A stretch of DNA of 21,762 bases from Muribaculaceae bacterium (GTDB lineage Bacteria; Bacteroidota; Bacteroidia; Bacteroidales; Muribaculaceae), in NCBI GenBank assembly GCA_009775225.1, contig VSPE01000039.1, positions 1 to 21,762 of the forward strand. Reading direction: 5' to 3'. How positions within the stretch are numbered: position 1 is the stretch's first letter; every line of letters starts with the position of its first letter. Below are positions 14,652-21,762 of the stretch, one piece after another. The notes below the pieces were generated by a model. That model had not been told where the DNA came from and did no database searches. It worked only from the letters and a program-made list of their open reading frames with translations. The translations under genes and the position numbers were made by a program.

Positions 14652-16805
14652 ATGAAACATCGCATTTTATTTGCCGCAGCGGCCGCGCTCGCAGGTGCAG
14701 GCTGCTTCATTGCCTGCAAAGAACAGGCCAAGCCCAACCCCTTTATGGAGGCGTACACAACACCTTACGCAATTCCTCCTTTCGACCAAATCAGCTACGA
14801 CGACTATCTGCCTGCCCTTGAAGCCGGTATAGCCCAGAAACAGGCTCAGGTAGACTCTATCACAGCCAATCCCGAGACTCCGACCTTCGACAACACTATC
14901 CTCGCGCTGGAGCAGTCGGGCGAAATCCTCGACAAAGTGGCTGCAGTATTCTTCGCGCTCGATGAGAGCAACAACACTCCCGAAATGGCCGAAATCGCCG
15001 AGACGTTCTACCCCACTTACTCTCAGTTCTCCGACAAGATGATGATGGACGCCAAGCTCTTCGACCGCGTAAAATATCTCTATGACCGCCGCGACAGCCT
15101 CGACCTCAGCGCCGACCGCAAGCGCGCCGTAGAGTCGTACTACAAGGCTTTTGTGCGCAACGGCGCTCTGCTCTCCGACGAGAAGAAAGCAGAGCTCTCG
15201 GCTATAAACACCGAGCTTTCGAGCCTCTTCCTCACGTTCAACAAAAATCTTCTCAACGCCACCAACGCCTTCAGCATAGTTGTTGAAGACAGCCTCGAGC
15301 TCTCCGGCCTGCCCGCATCGAGCATCGCAGTGGCTGGCGAGGAAGCCGCCAAGCGCGGCCTCGACGGCAAGTGGGTGTTCACGCTCCATGCTCCGAGCCG
15401 CTTGCCCCTGCTCCAGTATGCCGACAACCGCGACCTGCGCCGCCGCATGTACGAAGGCTACACAAACCTTGCCTTCGACGGCGAATACAGCAACCAGCCC
15501 GTTATCAACAAAATACTCCGCGCCCGCGATAAAAAAGCCTCACTGCTCGGCTTTGAGAACTTCGGCTCGTACATGACCGAAAACGTAATGGCAAAAACGG
15601 TTGAGAACGCAGAGAAGCTCCTCATGCAAATCTGGGAACCCGCTATCGACAAGGCCCGCGAGGAAGTAGCCGAGATGCAGGCTGTAGTAGACAGCGAAGG
15701 CGGCGACTTCAAGATTGCCCCCTACGACTATTACTACTATGCAGAGAAGGTGCGCAAGCAGAAATATGACCTCGATGAGGCTGTAGTACGCGAATACTTC
15801 GCAGTAGACTCCGTGCGCAACGGCATCTTCAACATGGCCGAAAAGCTCTACGGCGTGAAGTTCACCGAAATGCCCGACGCTCCCAAGTACTGCGACGAAG
15901 TGAACGTGTACGACGTGACCGATGCCGCTACCGGCGAGCATGTGGCAGTGTTCATGACCGACTATTTCACACGCCCCAGCAAGCGCCAAGGTGCATGGAT
16001 GAGTGAGTTCAAAGGCTCGTGGCGCGACGCCGACGGCGAGTGGTCGCGTCCTATCGTGTACAACGTAGGCAACTTCACTCCTCCCACCGCCGACGCTCCC
16101 TCGCTCCTCACCCTCGACGAAGTAGAGACAATGTTCCATGAGTTCGGACATGGCCTCCACGGCATGCTTACCCGCGTGGCACTCAAGAGCCAGGCCGGCA
16201 CAAACGTAGACCGCGACTTTGTGGAGCTGCCCTCGCAGATTACCGAGCACTGGGCTATGGAACCCGAGCTCCTCAAGACCTACGCCCGCCACTACCGCAC
16301 CGGCGAGGCTATCCCCGACGAGCTTATAGCCAAGCTTGAGGCTGCCGCCACACACAATCAGGGCTTCACCACCACAGAACTCGCAGGCGCGGCCCTCCTC
16401 GACCTCCAGTACGGCAAGCTCCATCCCACCGCTGACATCGACATCAAAGCCTTTGAAGACTCGGTGGCCCGCGAACTCAACATGCCCGCCGAAATCACAT
16501 ACCGCTACCGCTCGCCCTACTTCAAGCACGTATTCGGCAGCGACGGCTACGCTTCGGGCTACTACACCTACCTCTGGGCCGAAGTTCTCGACACCGACGG
16601 CTTCGAACTCTTCAAAGAGAAAGGCATCTTCGACCCCGAAACCGCCAAGAAATTCAAAGAGAACGTATTGGAAAAGGGCGGCTCTGTCGACCCCATGGAG
16701 CTTTACGTAAACTTCCGCGGCCACGAGCCTTCGGTCGATGCTCTCCTGCGCAACCGCGGCCTCAATAAAAGCGTGAAAGTTAAAGGCGTACGCAACAACG
16801 ACTAA
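14652..16805 (+). CDS. M3 family metallopeptidase (peptidyl-dipeptidase Dcp-like), lipoprotein
   Basis: The 717-residue zinc peptidase carries HEFGH at 496-500, with the third ligand Glu525 exactly 29 residues after His496, as in the thimet oligopeptidase family. By family it would remove C-terminal dipeptides or cut short oligopeptides. The N-terminus (MKHRILFAAAAALAGAGCFIAC) is a lipoprotein signal with the likely lipid-bearing Cys at 22 (Cys18 is possible); E. coli Dcp lacks such a signal, so here it is a periplasmic or membrane-anchored form. I chose ATG 14652 because earlier starts (14592, 14631) overlap or nearly touch the promoter and spoil the signal peptide. aspS follows after 33 bp. 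Confidence 0.92.
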   Translation: MKHRILFAAAAALAGAGCFIACKEQAKPNPFMEAYTTPYAIPPFDQISYDDYLPALEAGIAQKQAQVDSITANPETPTFDNTILALEQSGEILDKVAAVFFALDESNNTPEMAEIAETFYPTYSQFSDKMMMDAKLFDRVKYLYDRRDSLDLSADRKRAVESYYKAFVRNGALLSDEKKAELSAINTELSSLFLTFNKNLLNATNAFSIVVEDSLELSGLPASSIAVAGEEAAKRGLDGKWVFTLHAPSRLPLLQYADNRDLRRRMYEGYTNLAFDGEYSNQPVINKILRARDKKASLLGFENFGSYMTENVMAKTVENAEKLLMQIWEPAIDKAREEVAEMQAVVDSEGGDFKIAPYDYYYYAEKVRKQKYDLDEAVVREYFAVDSVRNGIFNMAEKLYGVKFTEMPDAPKYCDEVNVYDVTDAATGEHVAVFMTDYFTRPSKRQGAWMSEFKGSWRDADGEWSRPIVYNVGNFTPPTADAPSLLTLDEVETMFHEFGHGLHGMLTRVALKSQAGTNVDRDFVELPSQITEHWAMEPELLKTYARHYRTGEAIPDELIAKLEAAATHNQGFTTTELAGAALLDLQYGKLHPTADIDIKAFEDSVARELNMPAEITYRYRSPYFKHVFGSDGYASGYYTYLWAEVLDTDGFELFKEKGIFDPETAKKFKENVLEKGGSVDPMELYVNFRGHEPSVDALLRNRGLNKSVKVKGVRNND

Positions 16806-16838
16806 TCGAACATCTCAACAATATACATAACAGACACA

Positions 16839-18596
16839 ATGTATAGAACCAATACCTGCGGCGAGCTGCGCCTCGCCGACGCCGGTAAAAAAGTAACCCT
16901 CGCCGGCTGGGTACAGCGAGTACGCAAAATGGGCGGCATGACCTTCGTCGACCTGCGCGACCGCTACGGCATCACTCAGGTCGTGACAAACATAGAGCAC
17001 GATGCCGCACTCAACGAATCAGCCAACCGCCTCGGACGCGAATTTGTAGTGCAGATTACCGGCACCGTTGCCGAACGCACATCCAAGAACCCCTCTCTGC
17101 CTACAGGCGACATAGAAATAATAGCCGACACCGTGACGGTGCTCAACCCCAGCGAAGTTCCACCCTTCACTATCGAAGACGAAAGCGACGGCGGCGACGA
17201 CATCCGCATGCGCTACCGCTACCTCGACCTGCGCCGCAACCCCGTGCGCCGTAACCTCGAGCTGCGTCACCGCATGACTATGGAGGTACGCCGCTACCTC
17301 GACTCCAAGGGCTTCCTCGAAATAGAGACCCCCATGCTCGTAGGCTCGACTCCCGAAGGCGCCCGCGACTTCGTGGTACCTTCGCGCATGAACCCCGGCC
17401 AATTCTACGCCCTGCCCCAGTCGCCGCAGACACTCAAACAGCTCCTCATGGTATCGGGCATGGACCGCTACTTCCAGATTGTTAAGTGCTTCCGCGACGA
17501 AGACCTCCGCGCCGACCGCCAGCCCGAGTTCACTCAGATTGACTGTGAGATGAGCTTCGTGGAGCAGGAAGACGTGATTGAGCTTTTCGAAGGCATGGCC
17601 AAACACCTCTTCAAGGAAATACGCGGCGTAGAGCTAAACGAGCCCTTCCTGCGCATGCCCTGGGCCGATGCCATGAAGTACTACGGCAGCGACAAACCCG
17701 ACATCCGCTTCGGCATGCGCTTCGTAGAACTTATGGACACCCTCAAAGGCCATGGCTTCAGCGTATTCGACAATGCCGCATATATCGGTGGTATCTGCGC
17801 CAAGGGTGCGGCCCATTATACCCGCAAGCAGCTCGACGCCCTCACCGACTTTGTGAAGAAGCCCCAGATTGGCGCCAAGGGCATGGTTTACGCCCGCGTG
17901 GAAGAGAACGGAAACGTGAAATCGAGCGTAGATAAATTCTACACCCAGGAAATACTCCAGGAACTCCGAAAAGCTATGGACGCCGAGCCTGGCGACCTCA
18001 TCCTCATTCTCAGCGGCGACGATGCCATGCGCACACGCAAGCAGCTGTGCGAGCTGCGCCTCGAAATGGGACGCCAGCTCGGCCTCCGCGACAAAGACAA
18101 GTTCGCATGTCTCTGGGTGGTAGACTTCCCCATGTTCGAATGGAGCGACGAAGAGCAGCGCCTCATGGCTATGCACCACCCCTTCACCCACCCCAAAGAC
18201 GAAGATATACCCATGCTCGACACCGACCCCGCCGCAGTGCGCGCCGATGCCTACGACATGGTTATCAACGGTGTGGAAGTTGGTGGCGGCTCTATCCGTA
18301 TCCACGACAGCGAGCTGCAGGCCAAGATGTTCGAGATACTCGGCTTCACTCCCGAGAAAGCTCAGGAGCAGTTCGGCTTCCTCATGAACGCCTTCAAGTT
18401 CGGCGCACCCCCTCACGGCGGCCTCGCCTACGGCCTCGACCGCTGGGTGAGCCTCTTCGCCGGCCTCGACAGCATACGCGACTGCATTGCCTTCCCCAAG
18501 AACAACAGCGGCCGAGACGTGATGCTCGATGCCCCCGCTGCGCTCGACCCCAAGCAACTCGACGAGCTTTGCCTCGACCTCAAGCCCACCGAATAA
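16839..18596 (+). CDS. aspS: Aspartyl-tRNA synthetase
   Basis: This class II enzyme charges tRNA-Asp. The 585 residues show an N-terminal OB-fold anticodon-binding domain (LAGWVQRVRKMGGMTFVDLRD), motif 2 around Phe218-Arg219 (FRDEDLRADRQPEFTQID), a GAD insertion domain in the middle (about 290-400) and motif 3 with Arg535 (GGLAYGLDRW). The length and GAD insertion fit the bacterial type. No promoter motif is evident in the 33 bp upstream, so it may share a transcript with the peptidase gene. The Nif3 gene starts 4 bp after its stop. Confidence 0.97.
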   Translation: MYRTNTCGELRLADAGKKVTLAGWVQRVRKMGGMTFVDLRDRYGITQVVTNIEHDAALNESANRLGREFVVQITGTVAERTSKNPSLPTGDIEIIADTVTVLNPSEVPPFTIEDESDGGDDIRMRYRYLDLRRNPVRRNLELRHRMTMEVRRYLDSKGFLEIETPMLVGSTPEGARDFVVPSRMNPGQFYALPQSPQTLKQLLMVSGMDRYFQIVKCFRDEDLRADRQPEFTQIDCEMSFVEQEDVIELFEGMAKHLFKEIRGVELNEPFLRMPWADAMKYYGSDKPDIRFGMRFVELMDTLKGHGFSVFDNAAYIGGICAKGAAHYTRKQLDALTDFVKKPQIGAKGMVYARVEENGNVKSSVDKFYTQEILQELRKAMDAEPGDLILILSGDDAMRTRKQLCELRLEMGRQLGLRDKDKFACLWVVDFPMFEWSDEEQRLMAMHHPFTHPKDEDIPMLDTDPAAVRADAYDMVINGVEVGGGSIRIHDSELQAKMFEILGFTPEKAQEQFGFLMNAFKFGAPPHGGLAYGLDRWVSLFAGLDSIRDCIAFPKNNSGRDVMLDAPAALDPKQLDELCLDLKPTE

Positions 18597-18600
18597 CAGC

Positions 18601-19683
18601 ATGAAACTCAGCCATATCATAGCCGCACTCGAGGAATATGCCCCGCTCTCCTTACAGGAGAAGTGGGACAACAGCGGCCTGCAGGTCGGACTCCCCACAG
18701 AGTCCGACGGCGAGTGCACCGGCGCCCTGCTCTGCCTTGATGTCACCCCCGACATTATCGCGGAGGCGGTGAGCCGGGGCTGCAACCTCGTGGTGTCGCA
18801 CCACCCGCTCATCTTCAAAGGGCTGAAATCGCTCATCGGACGCACCGTAGCCGAGCGCACCGTGGCAGCGGCCATTCGTGCAGGCGTAGCGGTGTACTCG
18901 AGCCACACAGCCCTCGACAGCACTATGGGCGGCATATCGTACACCATGGCCACTATGCTCGGCGCCACAGTGCAGCGAGTGCTCGCACCGGGAGAAAACC
19001 GCAGCATGCTGCTCCGCGCCACATGTCCCCGCGACATGGCCGCTGACGTGCGCCTCATACTGCTCGGCAGCCGACCCGAGTGCAACTATGTGGATGTGGA
19101 AGGCGAAAGCCCGGTCAGCCCAGACTCTCCCGACTTCCCGCTCGACATAGTGCGCCACACGCCACTCTGCCGCGTAGAGACTATCGTCGATGCAGACGAG
19201 GTGCGCCACTTCAGGGCTTCGGTGGCTACTATGCCCTGCGGCGACAAGGTATCGGTGGAGACCGTAGCGGTCGACGACGGCAACAACAGCTATGGGCTGG
19301 GAGTCTTTGCCACATACGACAAAGCCATAACACTCGGAGAGCTTGTCGAACGTATGCGCAGCGCTTTCGCCCTGAAATCGTTCAAGGCATCACGCGCCTA
19401 TAATCCCGACACCAAAGTGACACGCATAGCCCTGTGCGGAGGTGCCGGAGGCGAGTTCATAGGCCGCGCGGCAGCCGCCGGAGCACAGGCCTACATAAGC
19501 GGCGACATACGCTACCACGACTTTGCCGACAACGCTTTCAGCCCCATGACGATATTCGACATCGGCCACTTTGAGAGCGAATTATGCGCTAAAGACATCT
19601 TTTTCAAGCTTATTCAGAAAAAATTTCCTAACTTTGCAGTATATTTCGCCGAAAGCGAACAGAACCCCGTGATAAATCTGTAA
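18601..19683 (+). CDS. Nif3-family dinuclear metal protein (GTP cyclohydrolase I type 2 homolog)
   Basis: The 360-residue protein has the Nif3 metal ligands: His67-His68 (VVSHHPLIF), His102 and Asp106 (SSHTALD), and near the C-terminus His323 and Glu325 (DIGHFESE). An insertion of about 100 residues in the middle (near 125-235) corresponds to the PII/CutA-like domain of the longer Bacillus YqfO-type members. The family binds two metal ions; its true reaction remains unsettled despite the GTP cyclohydrolase label. ATG 18601 gives the canonical start (MKLSHIIAALEEYAP). It lies 4 bp after aspS and 18 bp before the zinc-ribbon gene, so all three are probably one operon. Confidence 0.93.
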   Translation: MKLSHIIAALEEYAPLSLQEKWDNSGLQVGLPTESDGECTGALLCLDVTPDIIAEAVSRGCNLVVSHHPLIFKGLKSLIGRTVAERTVAAAIRAGVAVYSSHTALDSTMGGISYTMATMLGATVQRVLAPGENRSMLLRATCPRDMAADVRLILLGSRPECNYVDVEGESPVSPDSPDFPLDIVRHTPLCRVETIVDADEVRHFRASVATMPCGDKVSVETVAVDDGNNSYGLGVFATYDKAITLGELVERMRSAFALKSFKASRAYNPDTKVTRIALCGGAGGEFIGRAAAAGAQAYISGDIRYHDFADNAFSPMTIFDIGHFESELCAKDIFFKLIQKKFPNFAVYFAESEQNPVINL

Positions 19684-19701
19684 ACACTGCTTCATATACA
19701 A

Positions 19702-20475
19702 ATGGCAACAGAACGCAAAAACGACACCCTTCGGTCGGTGGAAGAACGCCTGAAGACCCTCTACAAGCTTCAGCTCATCCACTCTGACATACGCCGCATC
19801 CGCGCCATCCGCGGCGAGCTACCCAAAGAGGTCAAAGACCTCTCCGACGCCGTAATCGGCCTCAACTCCCGCATCGCCCGCTATCAGGGCGAAATCGAGG
19901 ACTGCAAGGCCAAGCGCATCGACGAGCAGAACAAAATCGAAAACAAGAAGATGCTCATCGAGCGCTACAAACAGCAGCTCGACAACGTGCGCAATAACCA
20001 CGAATTCGACAACCTCACCAAGGAGATTGAATACGAGACTCTCGAAATTCAGCTCAGCGAGAAGAACATAGGCGAATACGAACGCCAAATAGCAAACCTC
20101 AACGCCGAAATTGCAAACACCGAGAGCAACATCGCCGACCAGACCCACCTGCTCGAAGAAAAGAAAGCCGACCTCGACAAGCTCGTAGGCGAAACCCGCT
20201 CGGAAGAGGAAACACTTCTCGGCAAAGCCAAAGAGCTTGAGCCTGAAATCGACGAACGCACTCTCGCAGCATTCAAGCGCATCCGCGACAAAGCCCACAA
20301 CGGCCTCGGTATCGTGATTGTAGACCGCAACGCCTGCGGCGGCTGCTTCAACCGTATTCCTCCCCAAAAGCAGATTGAAATCAAGTCGCACAAGAAAGTG
20401 ATTGTGTGCGAGTACTGCGGACGCATCATGATTGACCCCGAACTCGCCGACGCTGTTCAGCAGAACATGAAGTAA
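19702..20475 (+). CDS. Coiled-coil protein with C4 zinc ribbon (CT398/CdsZ-like)
   Basis: The 257-residue protein has a long coiled coil (about residues 10-190, rich in Glu, Lys, Ile and Leu) and a C-terminal zinc ribbon with Cys212, Cys215, Cys236 and Cys239 (CGGC and CEYC). This layout matches the C4-type zinc-ribbon family that includes Chlamydia CT398/CdsZ, which is often encoded next to Nif3. Its role is uncertain; nucleic-acid or protein binding is possible. There is no signal peptide, so it is cytoplasmic. It is the last gene of the backbone run, and a strong hairpin terminator starts 21 bases after its stop. Confidence 0.9.
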   Translation: MATERKNDTLRSVEERLKTLYKLQLIHSDIRRIRAIRGELPKEVKDLSDAVIGLNSRIARYQGEIEDCKAKRIDEQNKIENKKMLIERYKQQLDNVRNNHEFDNLTKEIEYETLEIQLSEKNIGEYERQIANLNAEIANTESNIADQTHLLEEKKADLDKLVGETRSEEETLLGKAKELEPEIDERTLAAFKRIRDKAHNGLGIVIVDRNACGGCFNRIPPQKQIEIKSHKKVIVCEYCGRIMIDPELADAVQQNMK

Positions 20476-20495
20476 TATCACTCCTGCATCATAAC

Positions 20496-20531
20496 AAAAG
20501 CGATGTCCCCTATCCGGGCATCGCTTTTTTT
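20496..20531 (+). terminator. Rho-independent terminator after the zinc-ribbon gene
   Basis: AAAAGCGATG (20496-20505) pairs with CATCGCTTTT (from 20519), with an extra CCC-GGG pairing inside after one bulged T, and it ends in a run of T. The A-run on the other side would let it also stop minus-strand transcription. Confidence 0.85.
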
Positions 20532-20613
20532 GGCTCAAGCCGAATATACGGTGCATCTGTCGAACCGCGCTTGGACAAATAGTAAAGGCATCTACATATC
20601 AGATTACACTGGC
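20532..20613. other. Junction between GC-rich backbone and AT-rich accessory DNA
   Basis: No gene is seen. The composition changes across this stretch from the GC-rich backbone to strongly AT-rich DNA. Confidence 0.5.
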
Positions 20614-20978
20614 TTAATAAAATCTTGGTTTTTGATATTCGAATAGATATATTAAATAAAGTAAACGAAAGAAAGCCATGCCATTTCCAGAAATTTCACT
20701 CCATTTTATTGCCGATGTACTAAATTTATTACTTGAACTATCGATAACCGTAAGTATTGTTGGTTTGATTTCACTTATTTTTTCAAGTAGTTCAATTAAT
20801 AGAGGATTTTCTAAAGTATCATTATTTAAAATATCGCTATCATCATTAAAATTTGTTTCTTTTAAACTCTGTAATGATTCAAAATATTCTGATATGTCTA
20901 ATATCCCCCGTTTAAAGCATTATCCAAAATATTATCTATTTCAGTACCTGTATATTGTGATTTAAACTCGTTCCCCAT
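20614..20978 (-). pseudogene. AT-rich gene broken by a one-base shift at a G5 tract
   Basis: On the minus strand ATG 20978 opens a frame (MGNEFKSQYTGTEIDNILD...) that stops at 20898 after 26 codons. The -1 frame continues immediately with protein-like sequence (ILDISEYFESLQSLKETNF, later NPLLIELLEKISEIKPTIL and STSAIKWSEISGNG) up to TAA at 20614-20616. One extra G in the GGGGG run (20905-20909) would fuse the halves into a protein of about 121 residues. The last ~20 codons look unlike the rest and may lie past a truncation point. The YTGTEIDNILD opening recalls short motifs I associate with phage structural proteins of gut Bacteroidales, but I cannot confirm this. It has a TAATTTTG -7 element upstream. 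Confidence 0.6.
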
Positions 20979-21026
20979 AATATTTAATCTGTTTTGTTAT
21001 GAGATATTTACTAAGCCATCGCTTTA

Positions 21027-21034
21027 CAAAATTA
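21027..21034 (-). promoter_or_regulatory. Minus-strand promoter -7 element
   Basis: Read on the minus strand this is TAATTTTG, an exact TAnnTTTG match, 48 bp before the ATG of the frameshifted gene at 20978. No good -33 TTTG is seen. Confidence 0.45.
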
Positions 21035-21060
21035 TGGGACAACACACCTAATATCCTATA

Positions 21061-21094
21061 AAAAACTCCGTTCATTTTGCGTAATGAACGGAGT
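21061..21094 (-). terminator. Rho-independent terminator of the truncated lipoprotein
   Basis: A perfect 12-bp stem (21065-21076 with 21083-21094) and a 6-base loop are followed, on the minus strand, by a run of T. It lies 21 bases after the lipoprotein stop codon. Confidence 0.9.
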
Positions 21095-21115
21095 CCTACA
21101 ATTTATAGGTAAAGT

Positions 21116-21688
21116 TTACCAGGTAAAGCTTATGACATCTTTCTCAGCATATTCATCTACGAATTTTGTGGGATAGCCGTTGGCATCGAACTCCCACTGA
21201 TACTCGTAACGGTTACCCATATTGTTGTCTTGACTTGGGCTGTCATACTCGCGGTATGCGGTGGGAAGATTCTTGGTCGGTTTGCCCAAAAGTCCGGCAT
21301 AGTAAAGATATGTCATTACACCTGAGTAACCGCCAAAATCAGCTGTTTCGCTATAATCATCACATTCAATTCCGAACGTGCGGCCATTAAATATCATCAC
21401 ACATCCTTTGTTGGGTGTTGAGCCATAAAATGTAAACTGGTTCCATATCTCACCGTTGTTATTTGATACTGTCTTAACAAGATTCCCGTCCTTGTATATC
21501 ATGTTAAGCTCAATATGGCCGCCTTCATCTGAAATGAAGATAAGCTTGTTGAGTTTTTTGCTATCATTATAGCCAAACTCTCCGCAGCGTTTATTTTCTT
21601 TGTTGTACCATTCAGACACAAAACCCATCTGATTGATTTTGAATCTAAATGACATCTCATTAAAGTCCAAATCACCTTCAGAATCCTT
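21116..21688 (-). pseudogene. 5'-truncated DUF4595-like lipoprotein gene
   Basis: About 191 codons remain. The C-terminal half has the features of DUF4595-type Bacteroidetes lipoproteins: SGVMTYLYYAGLLGKPTKNLPTAY, then YEYQWEFDANGYPTKFVDEY and a short end. DUF4595 is a family of unknown function usually preceded by a lipoprotein signal, which is missing here. The frame is open to the left end of the presumed insertion element and then hits a TAA at 21698-21700, so no proper start or signal sequence exists. An internal ATG (near 21655) or TTG 21670 could only give a cytoplasmic fragment. The AT-rich composition and strand differ from the backbone. Confidence 0.7.
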
Positions 21689-21689
21689 A

Positions 21690-21762
21690 GAGGTTGTTTA
21701 AAAACGATTGTTAACGGAAGTGAGTTTTCGGAGAGTAATGACGACAGCAGCAATCATAAGCA
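21690..21762 (-). mobile_element. End of an insertion sequence (partial, runs off the window)
   Basis: The sequence beginning GAGGTTGTTTAAAAAC looks like an insertion-sequence terminal repeat, and it exactly abuts the point where the lipoprotein gene loses its 5' part. A minus-strand frame enters from the right edge and stops inside this repeat, as transposase genes often do. The other end and the target duplication lie outside the window, so the family is not assigned; an IS4/IS5-like DDE element is the guess. Confidence 0.55.
21698..21762 (-). CDS. Probable transposase, C-terminal 20 residues only
   Basis: The frame reads LMIAAVVITLRKLTSVNNRF and then TAA at 21698-21700. A hydrophobic stretch followed by Arg/Lys and a short tail, ending inside the terminal repeat, fits the C-terminus of a DDE transposase. 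With only 20 residues the assignment rests mainly on its position. Confidence 0.4.
   Translation of the reverse strand, partial: LMIAAVVITLRKLTSVNNRF

Noticed and set aside
15540..16724. Long minus-strand ORF opposite the M3 peptidase
   Set aside because: Shadow frame; composition mirrors the opposite coding strand and the + strand carries HEFGH.
17634..19085. 483-codon minus-strand ORF spanning aspS and the Nif3 gene
   Set aside because: It runs across two real + strand genes and has no recognisable domain; an antisense artefact.
20898..20916. Programmed -1 frameshift site in the AT-rich gene
   Set aside because: The reading frames fit a -1 shift, but the heptamer C GGG GGA does not allow good P-site re-pairing and I see no clear downstream stem; an indel is the simpler reading.
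20678..20965. A 95-codon + strand ORF in the AT-rich region
   Set aside because: It is hydrophobic low-complexity sequence (many Ser, Leu, Ile) and mirrors the minus-strand frameshifted gene, whose two halves read far more like real protein.

Overview
The window reads as chromosomal DNA of a gut-type Bacteroidales bacterium, most likely Muribaculaceae-like. The reasons are the family make-up (AnsA-type asparaginase, DUF4292 lipoprotein, EnvC-like LytM protein, TGS-containing nucleoside kinase), Bacteroidetes-type promoters (TTTG, 19-20 bp, TAnnTTTG), many signal-peptide and lipoprotein genes, and weak Shine-Dalgarno sequences. The backbone is GC-rich. The assignment is by pattern recognition, not by alignment.

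Layout. Bases 1-301 are mostly non-coding and hold a direct/inverted repeat and a promoter. From 302 to 20475 every gene is on the + strand: a WaaE-like glycosyltransferase; a TGS-nucleoside kinase; a secreted TPR protein; metG with its own clear promoter; ansA; a very small secreted protein that is mostly a T9SS-type C-terminal domain; then a tight run dut, TPR protein, DUF4292 lipoprotein, EnvC-like factor and Wzx-type flippase (gaps of 4-21 bp or overlaps). Next come a lipoprotein with LEA-like 11-residue repeats, a small AT-richer lipoprotein lying between two copies of an intergenic hairpin repeat, a lipoprotein M3 peptidase, aspS, a Nif3-family protein and a coiled-coil zinc-ribbon protein ending at a strong terminator (20496-20531).

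Past that terminator the composition turns AT-rich and the strand flips. This accessory segment holds a minus-strand gene broken by one base at a G5 tract (20614-20978, not visible as a single ORF), a perfect 12-bp minus-strand terminator, the C-terminal part of a DUF4595-like lipoprotein, and what looks like the end of an insertion sequence that removed the lipoprotein's 5' end (21690-21762).

How the genes work together. The metG/aspS/dut/kinase genes are housekeeping translation and nucleotide functions. The TPR, DUF4292, EnvC-like and flippase genes point to outer-membrane and peptidoglycan work. Nif3 with a zinc-ribbon partner is a recurrent but poorly understood pair. I see no CRISPR array, rRNA, tRNA or recognisable defence system. 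The most unusual material is the hairpin-repeat cassette near 13.7-14.5 kb and the decayed accessory end after 20.5 kb.
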